The notes beneath the pieces are model-generated. The model was not told the DNA's origin and did no database searches. It saw only the letters and a program-made list of their open reading frames with translations. DNA of 64,000 nt from Limonium bicolor (Eukaryota; Streptophyta; Magnoliopsida; Caryophyllales; Plumbaginaceae), in contig CM041779.1 of assembly GCA_023374045.1 (NCBI GenBank), positions 266,548,131 to 266,612,130 on the forward strand, in the 5' to 3' direction. Positions 1-11,237 of this stretch are shown one piece after another. Both the position numbers and the translations under genes were made by a program. Every line of letters starts with the position of its first letter. Positions within the stretch are counted from its first letter, which is position 1.

Positions 1-1161
1 GTTATTGTGATACGACTAACCAAGATTAAGCATGAAACCGATCTACTGTATTGTTATTTTGTGTCCATTGTACACTAACATTACTTGATTCAGAGTTTGT
101 TCATTAACTTTGTTTAATAAACAATTGTACCAGGTTATAAATACTCCAAGTTGTTAGTAGGTTAATACCGAGAGAGGTTTAACTAACCAATTGTCAATGA
201 GACTTCAACTAACTGGAACTTGTGAGAAAAGGAATCCGAGACTGACTCCGGTCATGCATGTTCAGGTTAGGAGGTCGGCATCTGTATCAGATCTGCCTTC
301 CGCCTAGGGTCGACAAACTGACCCGACCATCTCGAGTGAACAGTTCGAGATGGAGGCAACTTCAGGAGGCGCAGGAGGGTCAAGCCTACACCCCTCATAA
401 CTTAAGAATTAATGTTTATTAAACCAATGGAGCTAATAACTCATTGGCTAGGGTTACTTTGACCCGACAAAAATAAACAATTCAGTTAGAGAACAACCAA
501 TTCTAATAGGAGAATGGTTGACACTTATAAGGTATGGTCAAACACGAGAACTAAACAATTCTCAGGTCTCAGGATTTAGGAATCTAACTTACTCATTAAT
601 GGACGTCCACTACGACGTTCGATTTATTTGAGCTGTGAATGTTTCACATAATTGTATGGTTGTTATTGTACTTCTTATTATTGTTGTATGAATAATCAAA
701 TGCATGTATACGACAAGTAGTTGTGTGTTGCCCTGTTAGCTTGTGGGCTGCACGTTTTCTGTACCAGCAATATGCTGAGCCCCTTGGGGCCTGTGATTTA
801 AACTTTGCAGGTAGGTGCCAGACGAGGACCCAGCCTGAGAGTAGGAGTGGGTAGAGCACTAAGGGTTTAATTTGTTTACGAAGTGTGCCTGTACACTCGT
901 TTTATAAACTGTGGTAGTAAGTTGTAATAATAGGAGAGATACTTCGAACTCGGTATTGTATTTTGTTGTAAGACTATGTACGCACTCACGTTCGGTACAC
1001 TTGGGTCCGTCAGACCGTAGTTTGAGACTGGAATAGGCCTAGTTAGTCACGTGGGTGACTGACGGCGGTAACACCAACTTTTAGTACTTTCTTCCTCTGT
1101 GTTGTAATATTGTTGCAGGTTTATTACGTGATGGTTCAGGTTTAGCAGTTGGGGTGTTACA
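1..1161 (+). repeat. 3' part of a gypsy LTR (plus sense)
   Basis: This is the right-hand end of an LTR whose start lies outside the window. It ends GGGGTGTTACA at 1151-1161, the same terminus as the other plus-sense LTRs here. It carries the modules found near the 3' end of the other LTRs: paired hairpins at about 763-790 (CAGCA-ATA-TGCTG then GCCCC-TT-GGGGC), an acceptor-like pyrimidine tract ending TTTGCAG|GTAGG near 820, a GGTC...GACC hairpin at 1004-1016, and a GTTAGTCAC-GTGG-GTGACTGAC hairpin at 1042-1063. The flanking 5 bp to the right are ATTCA. No coding sequence is seen. Confidence 0.8.
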
Positions 1162-2288
1162 ATTCATCAAGTCCATGAATCACATCCGAGCTTTAGCCAA
1201 ACCAAAATGTATAACGACAAAATCATAATGCTCATACCTCATCCCAAAAACTGTTTATGATATGTCTTTCTCTGTAGTGCTTAGTAGATGATAACAAAAT
1301 CTCTAGTCAATCTTAGAGTACACATTAGCCCCTCTTAACTAATAAAGCATATCATCAATCCAGGGCAGTGGGTACTTGTTATTTACCGTGTCTTTGTTCA
1401 GCTCTCTACAGTCAATGCGTAACTTAGACCGCCAACTGTTTTTTCCTTCCACCAACCGTTGCTCTCCATAAGGACACATTAGGAAATATTTTGCCTTATC
1501 CAATAGTTACTCCAGCTTAATTTTCAATTCCTTTATTTCAGTAGGTGCCATTCCATACGGTGCTTTAGCAAGTCATCCAGCTCCTGGTTGTAGATTAATG
1601 TGAAGCTCACTCTCTATGTTTGGCGGCATTCCTAGAATCTCATTACATAACACATCTAGATACTCATCTACCACAGGAATCTCACAAAGGAATCTCTTCA
1701 TTTATCAAATCATCCACATAGCACAAATAACAGGGTATTACCTCTTTAGTTACACTGTCACATTCAAGGCTGAACATTCTTGATTCAGTTTTTTCACCTG
1801 CAAACTTGAAGATATTTTCTAGCCCTTTTTTAACCAATTTCTCTTCTCAACACATGATGTTTCCCATATACTTGTGTGACTAATCCATTCCATGAATAAC
1901 ATCAAAGTCCCTTGAATCAAGTTTGGTCAAATCAGCAAGGAATCTAACTCCTTTAATCTTCACACATGCCCCTTACGCATCTCACCACAGTACCTAATTT
2001 TCCACAGGGAATAGAAATAGTCACATCTAGGCCTTCACTCGTTACCATTAAGTTCTTCTAAAGAAAGGATGATGCAACAAATAACAATGATGCATTAGAA
2101 CACAAAAGGACATAAGCATAATTCTTATCAATCAAGAAAGTACTTGATCTCACTCCACCCTTGGCACTAGCCTTATCTAGGCTCATCACATTGATCTCTC
2201 CTACTACTTTTAACTTTTCTTCATTACAACCCACATTGGGCTCAGTCCTGGGTCTACTTGGAATAGCTGAAGAATGTTTAATCTGATT
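1162..2288 (-). pseudogene. Ancient Ty3/gypsy protease-reverse transcriptase relic
   Basis: Reading the minus strand from 2288 to 1162 gives a degraded gypsy pol. A protease-like stretch near 2130-2060 retains AYVL followed by a corrupted catalytic DSGA (now CSNA). Near 1900-1880 is a DFDVIHGMD stretch resembling the protease C-terminus. Near 1690-1570 comes the linker resembling IPVV-E-LDVL and GMPP, then PYGMAPTEIKEL at about 1555, IDCRELN, KYPLP-IDD, and a final stretch resembling the RT region up to FMDLMN at 1162, where an LTR interrupts it. Several in-frame stops are present. It is an old copy, much more decayed than M1 or P1. Its continuation upstream (gag) lies at 27865-28052 and 51424-52300. 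Confidence 0.8.
2284..2288. repeat. TSD TGATT, left copy of the composite block
   Basis: TGATT precedes TGTAACACCCC at 2289. The same five bases follow GGGGTATTTCA at 27859 (27860-27864). The pair shows that 2289-27859 entered the old element as one insertion. Confidence 0.85.
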
Positions 2289-2370
2289 TGTAACACCCCC
2301 GGGTAACCCAACGAGATCACGAAAAGACGAAACAGCGGATTCACAACTTCTACTCGGGTGTCACAGACGC

Positions 2371-2388
2371 CAACCACCCACGTGGTTG
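2371..2388 (-). promoter_or_regulatory. G-box-containing hairpin near the LTR-A 3' end
   Basis: Plus-strand arms CAACCAC and GTGGTTG flank a CCAC loop, creating CACGTGG. The same module occurs at an equivalent place in the other LTR families (1042, 34603, 44464, 49355, 52891) with changed but still mostly pairing arms. Confidence 0.5.
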
Positions 2389-3187
2389 ACACTACAACAA
2401 CATCAATACCAAGCTGCGGTCCGATTGACTGGAATTAAAACACAATCAAATCCAAGTACAATAGAAATTACAGACCAAGTACCGAGAATTCTACAACATA
2501 AGTTTTTAGTTCAACAACATAATCCGAAAGTACACTAGGGTTTAACAATACAAGGTCTTAACCCATACATTAACAATATACTACTAAAAGTCTTGCCCGT
2601 ACGGAATACCCCTATGGTAGTCACCCGTGCCTACACTCCGTCTGTCTCCCGTTTCATACCTGTAAAAAATAAAGGACTCAGCAAAACTATGTTGAGTATG
2701 AACGTGTGAAGCCCGCATGTTACCGGGCCACACGACTACTTGGTCGAATATGATTAAGTCCAATTGCATGCTATAGTAAAGCAATAACACCCAACATGCA
2801 ACATTAACATAGCAACATCTAATATACCACATAAACATAGCAACAACCATCATGCAATGTCAACATAGCAACATCCAACATATTAGTCATAGAGTTAATA
2901 ACAAGCACTACAAGCATTGTAAAACAAGTCGAGCTTATGAGAGAATTTGAATAGTGATGATCCTCACAGTGGGATCATTCAACGTGGAGTGTTTTCATTA
3001 CTTTTTCCTTTGTTTTCATCATGTGTACTTCTCTTTCTCCTTCTTGCACCAGGTCTAGGGACGTGGGTTAGTTCCCATGACCATATTGTATGGGTGCTTA
3101 TCTCTTCTTACTTCTTTATGGATTAATTGAGAGTTCTCTTATTACCGCACGTTAGAGGACGTCTCCTCCTTAGTTTATACCTCCATT

Positions 3188-3400
3188 CCCGGCGTCGTAC
3201 GTCGAGAAAGAGGGGTCGTCTTTAGACCCCAGGTTATGCTCTCCAATTTGCTGATCCTCCAATCCCGACGTCAGGTCGAGAAATAGGGGTCATCTCTAGA
3301 CCCCAGGTCATGCTCTCAAGTTGCCAATCTTCCAATCCCGGCGTCGTTCGTCGAGAAAGAGGGGTCGTCTTTAGACCCCAAGATGTGCTCCACAATGGTC
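3188..3400. repeat. Three-unit tandem repeat in LTR-A (73-76 bp)
   Basis: Units start at 3188, 3264 and 3337. Each has a CCCGGCGTCG-like head, TCGAGAAA, then GGGGTC-7 nt-GACCCC, which can form a hairpin. It may be the LTR-A counterpart of the ~70-bp inverted-repeat arrays of the other LTRs. Confidence 0.8.
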
Positions 3401-4219
3401 GGTCGAAGGATCTGATGCAGATACCAACTCCCGAATATATATTCAATACCGCGCGGCCCGAGATGTTGTCTTCCTAGGTTATCTTCATGTTCCTCCAGTG
3501 GATATTTACTCTTTATCCTTGTTAATGAATAGACACCATGGTGGGTGTCATGGTACGTCCTCCATGGTTAGGGAGGAGTTCCCTTTAATAGTATTTCTTT
3601 GTTTTCATAGTTCTCAGTGTTTCATCTCAAATTCCATAAACGCGAAGGGACTAAACTACTGTGTGCACGCAAATAACATACAACAATTATATAGCAATCA
3701 TACAACACAATCAGTAAGCAATCCAGTTTCATGCTTTAATCTTATAGTCTTTTCACACAGAGCACACAACACACAAGCTGTGTAACACGGCAACATACGA
3801 ACCACACATGTCCATACCTTATTTGAGAGCACGGGTCGTCTTACACTCGAAGTCCCGGCCGGAGTTCGCTATGGTCCTAGGGTTGATTAAAACAATGTGT
3901 CAGTTCATTATTTTATGTGATGACACTCTATAATGTATGTTATCCCCTAGGTATGTTGTTAGATGCTTAGCTTATATAAATTCCTAGAACTTCACATGCA
4001 CCCATTGTAGGCTTATCTTACTCCTAGGACACTCACAACTTGTTTTATATGTTAACTAAGTCTTTTGTTCCTTAGGTAATGTTTAAAAGTGTTTTAAGCG
4101 CTGGTTAAGTAACAAGTTTATATAACATGTATATAACATGTCTAATGTGTATCCCCTCCTTAGATAAATAGGTGAGTAATATTTTAACCCTTGTATAATG
4201 GTATTATAGATCCTAGAAT

Positions 4220-6450
4220 ACCCCTAGAACCCATTTATACAGAAATCCAAAAGTTTCAAAAATCTGAAACGCGAGCCCTTTGTAATACCTTAACTAACTT
4301 CGTTTTTAATGTAGTAATTGATGTACAACTTTCCCACATGCTTTGGTATCTAGTTAAGCCCATTAGCTATTATTTGAGTTCATTATTAAGTTAGAATCAC
4401 CCTTATAACACCTTAGTAACATAGTTATACAGAAACCATGCTACAGAAACCGAAACACAAAATCTGTTACATTTAACTCCATGTCTAAGTCTCATAACTG
4501 ATTTATTTTTGCTTCCCAACTTATAGTCACTTAGGTTTGTGTGTTACTCAGGTAGTAAACTCAAAGTTAATCCAGAATACACCGATAACAGCTTGGAAGT
4601 TCATTTGACAGAGAACCGATACAAAAAGGAAAATCAGAAACACTAAAAATGAAAACCCATGAGACCAATGTCCTCTCCTTGATTCTTTTCTATGTAAGTG
4701 TTATTTCTTTCCTTCAAATCACTCCCCTATGTACCCCTTAATTAGTTAAGTGTTTCCCTTCTGTTTTAAACCTCGAAACTGTCACCAATAACATTCACCT
4801 AGTCTTTTATACAGAAACAGAAGTAATTCCTCAGAAACAAGACATCAAAACTGAAGTGCTGGGTTTTCTGCTAGATTTTCTTTTATTCCCTTCCTTTCTG
4901 TTTTTCATCAGTTGTTTGGTTCCCAAACTCTCACGTGGTTCTGTCAACTTAACTCACCTCTCTAATAACATTCCTAACTCATACCCAAGACACTATAACC
5001 CTCCTAATATCCCAGTAAATCTGTTACAGAAACAGAAGCACCTCCAGAACCAAACAAAAAGAAATAAACAGAAAACAGAAACTGATATGTCCTTCCATAT
5101 TTTTCCCAGCTTAACTATAACTTGGTTTATGTGTTAACAGATCCTCCTTTGACTCAAGACTAATCCTAATCCACATGGACAGTTTCTCGGGACACCCTTG
5201 TACAGACTCAACACAACTGAACTGAAACAGAAAAATAAGATCTGTAACTTTAAACTGAAAGACTGATATTCCTCTTCGTTTTTCTGTTTCTGTTCCTAAT
5301 CTGTTTCTTGTTCCTTTTCTAGGTATCTGTATTTGGTTAGTGTTAATAAGTCTTTAAACTCGTGAACAGACAAGACTAACCAAGAAGATGTAGTTAGCCA
5401 CTGAAACTGTAATAGAAACCCAAAATTAACTTTTAAACCAGAAACCTGAACTGATCTTTCTTTTCTCTTCTATTTTCTTTTCCTTATTGTTCCTTGATTA
5501 TGTTTTTTTTACCTCTACCCAATTAACCTCAGTTACGTAGTTATATGTGTTATTATAGTTCTAGTTCTAAGACAACCCAAAATAATGTGGCAAGCTCACA
5601 GAAGCTACCACTGAGGTAAAACTTCAGAAACTGAAATTTGAGCTGATGCATTCCTTTTCCTGTCATGGTTTTCTTCTTCTGTTTTATTTCTGTTTTCTTT
5701 CCTAAGCTTACTTACAACTCCTCCCAACTTTGTACTACCTAGTTAATGTTTTGTCAACCCCTATAATCCCAAGAACAACCCAGAGTAACCTTGTCAATAC
5801 TCTGTACGAGTTTATAGTGAAACCAGAACTGGAAACAGGAGCTGCAAACCTGAAATCACAGAACCGATCATTTTCCTTTCTGTCACCTCTTAACCTGGTT
5901 CTTTATTTGTTTCTTTCCTTTCCAAGTTCCCTAGTTGCTTAATTAGAATCTTAGTACGGGTTATACTCTCAGAGCTAACCGAACAAAACCCAAGACACAT
6001 GATTTAACCACTAACTGCACAGAAACAAAAGGTATTTATATACAAACTGTTACATGGTTTTATTGTTCTGTTAAGATGTTGTTGTTTCTGTCTTCTTTTT
6101 CTTTTCTCTCAGAGCCCTTTAAGTGCTTATCTAGTTAGTGTAATGTGATGTTATTCTAGAAGAAGCCCACTACATCTCTGACTGTACTCGGAGAAACAAA
6201 TATACAGAAGCACAACATTTTCAGAATTGAAACAAAACTGTCACATCTCCTTCTGTTTTCCTCTCTACTAGTACCAGGTTAGTTTTCTGTTTTCCTTTGA
6301 ACTACTCTCACATTTGGATAACTCAGTATATGTGTTTGTAGTGTTGTAAGTATCATTATCCAATACCACCCCAGGACAGTAAGAGGACTGAGAGTCATGT
6401 TACAGAAATGCAATATCGACAGATGGGTTTTACTTTGTTTTTCTTTCTGA
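4220..6450. repeat. Degenerate ~200-bp tandem repeats in LTR-A
   Basis: A TACAGAAAC-like motif followed by GAAAC/CTGAAAC-rich sequence, then a TTTTCTGTTT-rich segment and CTAGTTAGTGT-like text, recurs at roughly 4228, 4428, 4612, 4810, 5025, 5203, 5408, 5610, 5820, 6020, 6190 and 6398. The average spacing is close to 197 bp. The units are diverged, so this is an old amplification within the LTR. Confidence 0.6.
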
Positions 6451-6649
6451 TCAGGACATGGGTTTAGGAGTAACTCACCAGTTGAGTTGCTTGGCTGATT
6501 CTTGGGTGTAGTATGGAACTTCCAACCCTTGCTTATTCGACAATAACTGAGGGCATTTACCCAGGGGTTAGGCTTGGCAAAAAAAATAAGAAAAAAATAT
6601 CAGAGAAGGGAATGACAAGAATAAAAGGACCAGTCTGTTTCAGAACCTC

Positions 6650-7011
6650 ACCTTCCTGTTATGTTTCAAGAATGAGTTTTTGAGACTCCACTCAGGGGCT
6701 TTTGAACACAGCCTATGGGGACTGTATGAGGAAAACAAGCGTGAAGAGAACCAAAGTGTTGAGTGGCAATCTTTCAGACCGCATAAATACCACCGAAGTA
6801 ACAGATAGGTAGGAGGCATTTCTGTAGCATTACCTGAGCTGGTTTTCGAAGGAAAAAAAATGCAGCAGATGACAGTAGCTACTTGCTCCTTTAGGTTTTG
6901 CTCTCTGGTTACACTTCTAACCTTGCATGAACAATCGAGCAAGAAGATTAGGTAGCAGTGGGTTCTCGGACAAGGGAAAACAGAAGGGAAATGAGACTCA
7001 GTAGAGCTTAC
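6650..7011 (-). other. Triple 5' splice-site-like cluster of LTR-A
   Basis: On the minus strand three donor-like sites occur: CACAAG|GTAAGC (GT at 7011-7010), CTCAG|GTAATG (6833-6832) and GGAAG|GTGAGG (6651-6650). Spacings are 178 and 182 nt. The same triple arrangement recurs in every other LTR family of the window. Confidence 0.5.
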
Positions 7012-7699
7012 CTTGTGCATCAAGATTAGAGAGAATTGAAGATTGTTCCTGCCCATGCAGAACAATGCAAGGCAGGAGGAAGAAAGATGGGCTATGGGTT
7101 ATATGAAACAGATAGCACGTGGCACGGGGGACAATGTGCAGGAGCTGTGAGAGTTTGAATCACACGGTCTATGTGTGGGAGTTTGTAAACAGCTCTGGTG
7201 TATAAAATTTTGAAACAGGGCAGGTTTTGTCTTCTGACTGGAAAAAGAATGATGCCCATGGTCAGTTGTAATGGTCTTCCCGATTAACAATGCTACTGGG
7301 ACCGTTGGGTATGGAGATAGATGTTAGCTAATGGAGTTTTGGTCTCAGGTTGTGAAGAACTGTCATGGAGGAAATGTCTGTCGCCATATTTTTTTTGTTC
7401 TTGGTTTAGGCGCACAACAGAGGGAGTGAGAGGCATGAGATTTAGCAACTGCCACTGTGTGTTCGAGAGAGAATTTGGGGACATTGAATGCACAAGTTAC
7501 TAGGGGGGGGGGTATGGGCTCTTGAATTAAACAACGTCTATTGCCTCTGGATTTGATTCCACTGGTCTCTCTATATATATTCTTGTTCGAATCGGTTATT
7601 CACCGAGGTAGAAGAAGATCATTGCGCAGTGTTGTGTTTTTTTTTGTAGTACCCGATTAGTTCTAATACTAGTTTTAACTTGTGTGAGTAAGTTGCTGA

Positions 7700-7801
7700 A
7701 TTTGAGCCAGCTCACCCGGTTAAGCACTCGGGGAAAGTACGGGAGGTCTCGGGTTCGAAACTCAACGGGAGCATCTTGCTCCTTTTGCTTTCCTTTTTTT
7801 T
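7700..7801 (+). repeat. tRNA-derived, SINE-like Pol III unit inside LTR-A
   Basis: A-box-like CAGCTCACCCGG (7708-7719) and a good B box GGTTCGAAACT (7752-7762) are followed by a run of T from 7794 that would end Pol III transcription. The unit lies about 250-350 bp inside the U3 end, antisense to the LTR. A second copy with the same boxes is at 27517-27610 in the other LTR-A, so it predates the element's insertion. It does not fold into a complete tRNA cloverleaf that I can recognise. Confidence 0.55.
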
Positions 7802-8049
7802 TGGTTATACATGTTTATTTATGCACGTAAGACCATATAATATATGGCGTTATATTTATTTATTTATATTACAAAGTTAGGCGACGTTATCATTTTCATT
7901 ACAACGTTACGATATAGTAACGTTGCATACGTGTATTTTCGTACTCGTACATATATATATGCACTAGCTTTAATTATTCGTACGTTATTTTATGTCCATA
8001 TTATAAAACGCGTTATGATTTTATGCGGTTAATATTTAGGGGTATTTCA

Positions 8050-8085
8050 GCTTACCCCCCTTAAAAGAGACTTCGTCCCGAAGTC
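8050..8085 (-). promoter_or_regulatory. M1 polypurine tract with upstream hairpin (LTR-proximal)
   Basis: In element sense: stem GACTTCG, loop GGA, stem CGAAGTC (8085-8069), then TCTTTTAAGGGGGGTAAGC directly before the LTR start at 8049. The purine run is the expected plus-strand primer. The hairpin is shared in form, not in exact sequence, with the other elements. Confidence 0.8.
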
Positions 8086-8479
8086 TTACTTCCTTAACTT
8101 ATATTTTTTTTTCCACTTCTAGCAAATCTTCGGGATCCAGTCCCGCATTCATTCACGATACACAAAGGATTAAGTTCATAATCAAAATTCTCAGTGCTTC
8201 TGAGCAACATGCCACATCAGTGGCTTCACACGAATTCCCATGGTAAACCAAGATGCTAGCAATGTATATAACATGCTAAAGTGCAAGCCAAGGCACACAA
8301 TATTCATTCATACTGAGCATATAATATGCTAAGGTGCAAATCATGGCACACAACATTCATTCATACAGAGCATACATGTACGTACATAACAGTTCCACAC
8401 ACAAGTCTACCAACCATCAACTTGTGGTTGTAGAATTACAATACAGTGACACAAGCAAAAACGTCCAAAACGAAACATG
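8086..8479 (-). other. M1 3' untranslated region between two PPTs
   Basis: About 390 bp of non-coding sequence between the internal and terminal polypurine tracts. It includes a short local duplication (AACATGCTAAAGTGCAAGCC near 8270 and a similar run near 8330). No gene is seen. Confidence 0.6.
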
Positions 8480-8516
8480 CTTACCCCCCTTAAAAGAGGG
8501 GTACGCCCTCGTACCC
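8480..8516 (-). promoter_or_regulatory. M1 second, internal PPT with hairpin
   Basis: In element sense: GGGTACG-AGGG-CGTACCC (8516-8499), then CTCTTTTAAGGGGGGTAAGC. The purine tract and the following GTAAGC repeat the terminal PPT exactly. It sits four bases after the pol stop codon (8523-8521). Confidence 0.75.
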
Positions 8517-8520
8517 TATA

Positions 8521-8860
8521 CTAAACCGAAGTATCGGTGAAAAGATGGGGGTACATATCTCTCATCTTATTTTCGAGCTCCCATGTGGCTTCCTCTATAT
8601 CCTGATTTGACCATAACACCTTCACTAGTCTAATTGACTTGTTCCGGGTCTCTCGAGTCTTAGTGTCTAGAATTCTTTGAGGTGTCTCCACTGATCTCAA
8701 TGTGGGCTCTAGGACTAGCCTCTCGGGCTGTAGTACATGTGAGGGATCGGGCATGTATTTCTTTAGCTGGGAGACGTGGAATATATCATGAACTCTTCCC
8801 AACTCTGAGGGTAGATCAAGTCGATAAGCACCTGGGCCCACACGCTCCCGCTAATACTGT
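8521..8860 (-). pseudogene. Integrase C-terminus with chromodomain-like tail (M1)
   Basis: This is the last part of M1 pol, in a different frame from the preceding integrase because of a frameshift near 8855. It begins with the integrase C-terminal segment (GAYRLDLP, GRVHDIFHVSQLKKY), and ends VLWSNQDIEEATWE...YPHLF, which resembles the chromodomain remnant at the pol end of plant chromoviruses. In the family this part guides integration to chromatin. The frame stops at 8521. P1 carries the equivalent tail at 20833-21015. Confidence 0.85.
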
Positions 8861-9935
8861 AGGGGCCTACGAATTTCGGGCTCAACTTTCCCTTTTGCCC
8901 AAATCTGAAAATTCCTTTCATCGGCGACACTTTCAAGAACGTCTGGTCGCCAACTGTGAACTCCAGGTCTCGACGTCTGTTATCTGCATACGCTTTCTGT
9001 CTATCCTGTGCGGCCTTTATGTTCTTTCTGATCTGCTGTACCTCTGCCTGAACCTGCTGCAAATAGTCTGGGCCTATGATAAAAGCTTCACTGGACTCGT
9101 CCCAGCACAACGGTGTACGGCAGGGTCTACCATATAATGCCTGAAAAGGTGGCATCTTGATTGAGGTGTGGTAACTGTTATTATATGCAAACTCGATGAG
9201 GTGCAACTTATCCAACCAACTACCCTGGAAGTCCAAGGCACATGCTCTCAGCATGTCCTCTAGGGTTTGGATGGTTCTCTCTGTCTGGCCATCGGTCTGC
9301 GGGTGGAAAGCAGTGCTAAGCTTCAGCTCGGTGCATATCGCTTCTCGTGAAGCCCTCCAATATCTCGAAAGGAATCTCGTGTCCCTATCCGACACTATTG
9401 TCTTTGGCACTCCATGGTGCCTTAAAATCTCCTTATCAAAAAGCTCGGCTAATTTCAACACCTTCCATGTGTCCTTCATAGGAATGAATCGTGCTACCTT
9501 AGTAAGGCGATCAACAATTACCCATATCATATTCAATCCTCCTCGGGTCGGTGGCAGTCCAACTACAAAATCCATCGATAGATCATGGAATTTCCACTCT
9601 GGGATAGGCATTGGCTGCACTGTGCCTCTAGGTTTTCGGTGTTCAAATTTTATTTTCTGACAGGTGAGGCATCTGATAACGAAGTTCAAAACGTCGTTCT
9701 TCATGCCAACCCACCAAAAGTATCGCTTCATGTCTTTGTACATTTTTGAAGCTCCAGGGTGAATAGAAGTAGTAGAAGAATGAGACTCTCTCATGATGCG
9801 CTCCTTGAGCTCAGCACTCTCATGGGGAATACATAATCTGCCATTCACACGTATCAGGCCATCCTCATGAAGCTGGTAGTCATATTTCTTCTTATCTAAT
9901 GTGCCATCGACTAACTTCCGTCTAATATCAGCCAT
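8763..9935 (-). CDS. Gypsy integrase (M1), open for about 390 codons
   Basis: Integrase inserts the cDNA copy of the element into the genome. The N-terminal zinc-binding HHCC is present (H52, H59, C89, C92; residues counted from the first Met of this frame). The catalytic triad is present: D122 (MDFV), D183 (VSDRD) and E219 (TERT), with 35 residues between the last two as expected. The upstream frame (RNase H) ends at a TAG at 9951, 15 bases before this Met, so the Met is only where the open frame resumes. The natural protein would be continuous with RT. The frame is lost near 8855. All key residues look intact, but the copy is broken as an element. Confidence 0.9.
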   Translation of the reverse strand: MADIRRKLVDGTLDKKKYDYQLHEDGLIRVNGRLCIPHESAELKERIMRESHSSTTSIHPGASKMYKDMKRYFWWVGMKNDVLNFVIRCLTCQKIKFEHRKPRGTVQPMPIPEWKFHDLSMDFVVGLPPTRGGLNMIWVIVDRLTKVARFIPMKDTWKVLKLAELFDKEILRHHGVPKTIVSDRDTRFLSRYWRASREAICTELKLSTAFHPQTDGQTERTIQTLEDMLRACALDFQGSWLDKLHLIEFAYNNSYHTSIKMPPFQALYGRPCRTPLCWDESSEAFIIGPDYLQQVQAEVQQIRKNIKAAQDRQKAYADNRRRDLEFTVGDQTFLKVSPMKGIFRFGQKGKLSPKFVGPYSISGSVWAQVLIDLIYPQSWEEFMIYSTSPS

Positions 9936-9950
9936 TACTCTGTCGTTCTG

Positions 9951-11225
9951 CTAAGCATTACGGACTTCTTTGATTAGGCTGGTGCCTGCTATAAGTGTAT
10001 GCAATGTGTGAGCTCTACGGCTAAGTGCATCGGCAACTACATTGGCTTTGCCCTCCTTATACTGAAGATTGATGTCATAATCCTTTAGGAACTCCATCCA
10101 TCTGCGCTGTCTCATATTCAATTCTTTTTGGGTGAACACATACTTTAAGCTTTTGTGATCGGAGTAGATGGTGATCTGTGAACCGTAAAGGTAATGACGC
10201 CAAATTTTGAGTGCAAACACAACTGCTCCAAGCTCAAGGTCATGTGTGGGGTAGTGTTCTTCGTGCTTCTTCAACTGACGGGAGGCGTAGGCGACAACTT
10301 TCCCGTGCTGCATAAGGACACATCCCATACCCATACCGGATGCATCACAGTAGACTTCGTATCCATCGGTACCTTCAGGAATCGTGAGGATGGGGGCTGA
10401 GGTCAATGCATTCTTCAACTTTTGAAATGCTGCCTCACAGTCTGCTGTCCAAGTGAAAGGGGTATCTTTCTTGATGAGGTTTGTCATAGGTTTTGCTATG
10501 CGGGAGAAGTCCTTAACAAACCGTCGGTAGTAGCCTGCTATACCAAGGAAACTTCGTATATCTGTCACAGACTTCGGTCTCGGCCATGTACGTACTGCCT
10601 CCACTTTAGCCGGATCTACTGCTATCCCGGCAACATAAATAATATGCCCAAGAAATGCTGCCTGATCCAACCAGAATTCACACTTAGAGAATTTGGCGTA
10701 CAACTGGTTGGTTCTGAGAGTCTCGAGTACCTGCCTGAGATGGTGCTGATGCTCTTCCTTGGTTCTCGAATATACTAGTATGTCATCAATAAATACCACG
10801 ACTGTCTTGTCCAACTGATCTCTGAAAACTTGGTGCATCAAGTCCATAAACCTCACCGGGGCATTAGTCAGTCCAAACGGCATAACGGTGAATTCATAGT
10901 GGCCGTATCGGGTCCTGAATGCGGTCTTTTCGATGTCGCTCTCCTTCACCGGGATCTGATGGTATCCTGATCTGAGGTCGATCTTCGAAAATACTGTCGC
11001 TCCTCTGAGCTGGTCAAATAGATCATCTATGCGTGGCAAAGGGTAGCGGTTCTTCACTGTCACTGCATTCAGCTCACGATAATCAATGCATAACCGAAGA
11101 CTGCCGTCTTTCTTCTTGACAAATAATACGGGTGCGCCCCAAGGGGATACACTCGGGCGTATGAATCCCTTATCCAACAACTCCTTCAATTGCTCCTTCA
11201 ACTCCACCATCTCTGTCGGGGCCAT
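9951..11225 (-). CDS. Gypsy reverse transcriptase-RNase H (M1)
   Basis: RT copies element RNA to DNA and RNase H removes the RNA. In this 424-residue frame the RT domain spans about 1-190: first catalytic D83 in FSKIDL and the metal-binding box FIDD at 145-148. The thumb/connection region includes [16 protein letters not shown] (227-241). RNase H starts near 285 with D294, E331, D356 and D399, a complete acidic set. Upstream, only PSTSPYR-like residues of the protease-RT linker remain before the sequence changes to 5' leader at about 11238, so gag and protease are absent. It ends at a TAG at 9951 before integrase. This is the best-preserved pol in the window. Confidence 0.92.
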   Translation of the reverse strand: MAPTEMVELKEQLKELLDKGFIRPSVSPWGAPVLFVKKKDGSLRLCIDYRELNAVTVKNRYPLPRIDDLFDQLRGATVFSKIDLRSGYHQIPVKESDIEKTAFRTRYGHYEFTVMPFGLTNAPVRFMDLMHQVFRDQLDKTVVVFIDDILVYSRTKEEHQHHLRQVLETLRTNQLYAKFSKCEFWLDQAAFLGHIIYVAGIAVDPAKVEAVRTWPRPKSVTDIRSFLGIAGYYRRFVKDFSRIAKPMTNLIKKDTPFTWTADCEAAFQKLKNALTSAPILTIPEGTDGYEVYCDASGMGMGCVLMQHGKVVAYASRQLKKHEEHYPTHDLELGAVVFALKIWRHYLYGSQITIYSDHKSLKYVFTQKELNMRQRRWMEFLKDYDINLQYKEGKANVVADALSRRAHTLHTLIAGTSLIKEVRNA

Positions 11226-11237
11226 TCTGTACGGGGA

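Larger units (their letters stand above)
2289..8049 (-). repeat. LTR-A, complete 5.76-kb gypsy LTR
   Basis: Minus-sense LTR reading TGAAATACCCC (8049) to GGGGTGTTACA (2289). It abuts a polypurine tract at 8050, so it is the 3' LTR of the M1 element. A nearly identical partial copy lies at 25374-27859. In element order it holds a tRNA-like unit on the opposite strand (7700-7801), three donor-like sites (GT at 7011, 6833 and 6651), a ~200-bp degenerate repeat block (about 6450-4220), a 75-bp tandem repeat (3400-3188), an acceptor-like TTTTTTACAG|GTATG with AG at 2661-2660, and a CAACCAC/GTGGTTG hairpin (2388-2371). The open frame of 141 codons at 6640-7065 spans the donors, is broken in the second copy and has no recognisable domain, so I do not call it a gene. 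Confidence 0.9.

Noticed and set aside
6640..7065. 141-codon open frame on the minus strand of LTR-A
   Set aside because: No recognisable domain, frame broken in the paired LTR (26586-26876), and it spans the donor-like sites.
7700..7790. Functional tRNA gene
   Set aside because: Only the A/B boxes fit. No complete cloverleaf with a clear acceptor stem and anticodon could be seen.
8682..10778. Plus-strand open frames opposite M1 pol
   Set aside because: Antisense shadows of conserved RT and integrase codons.
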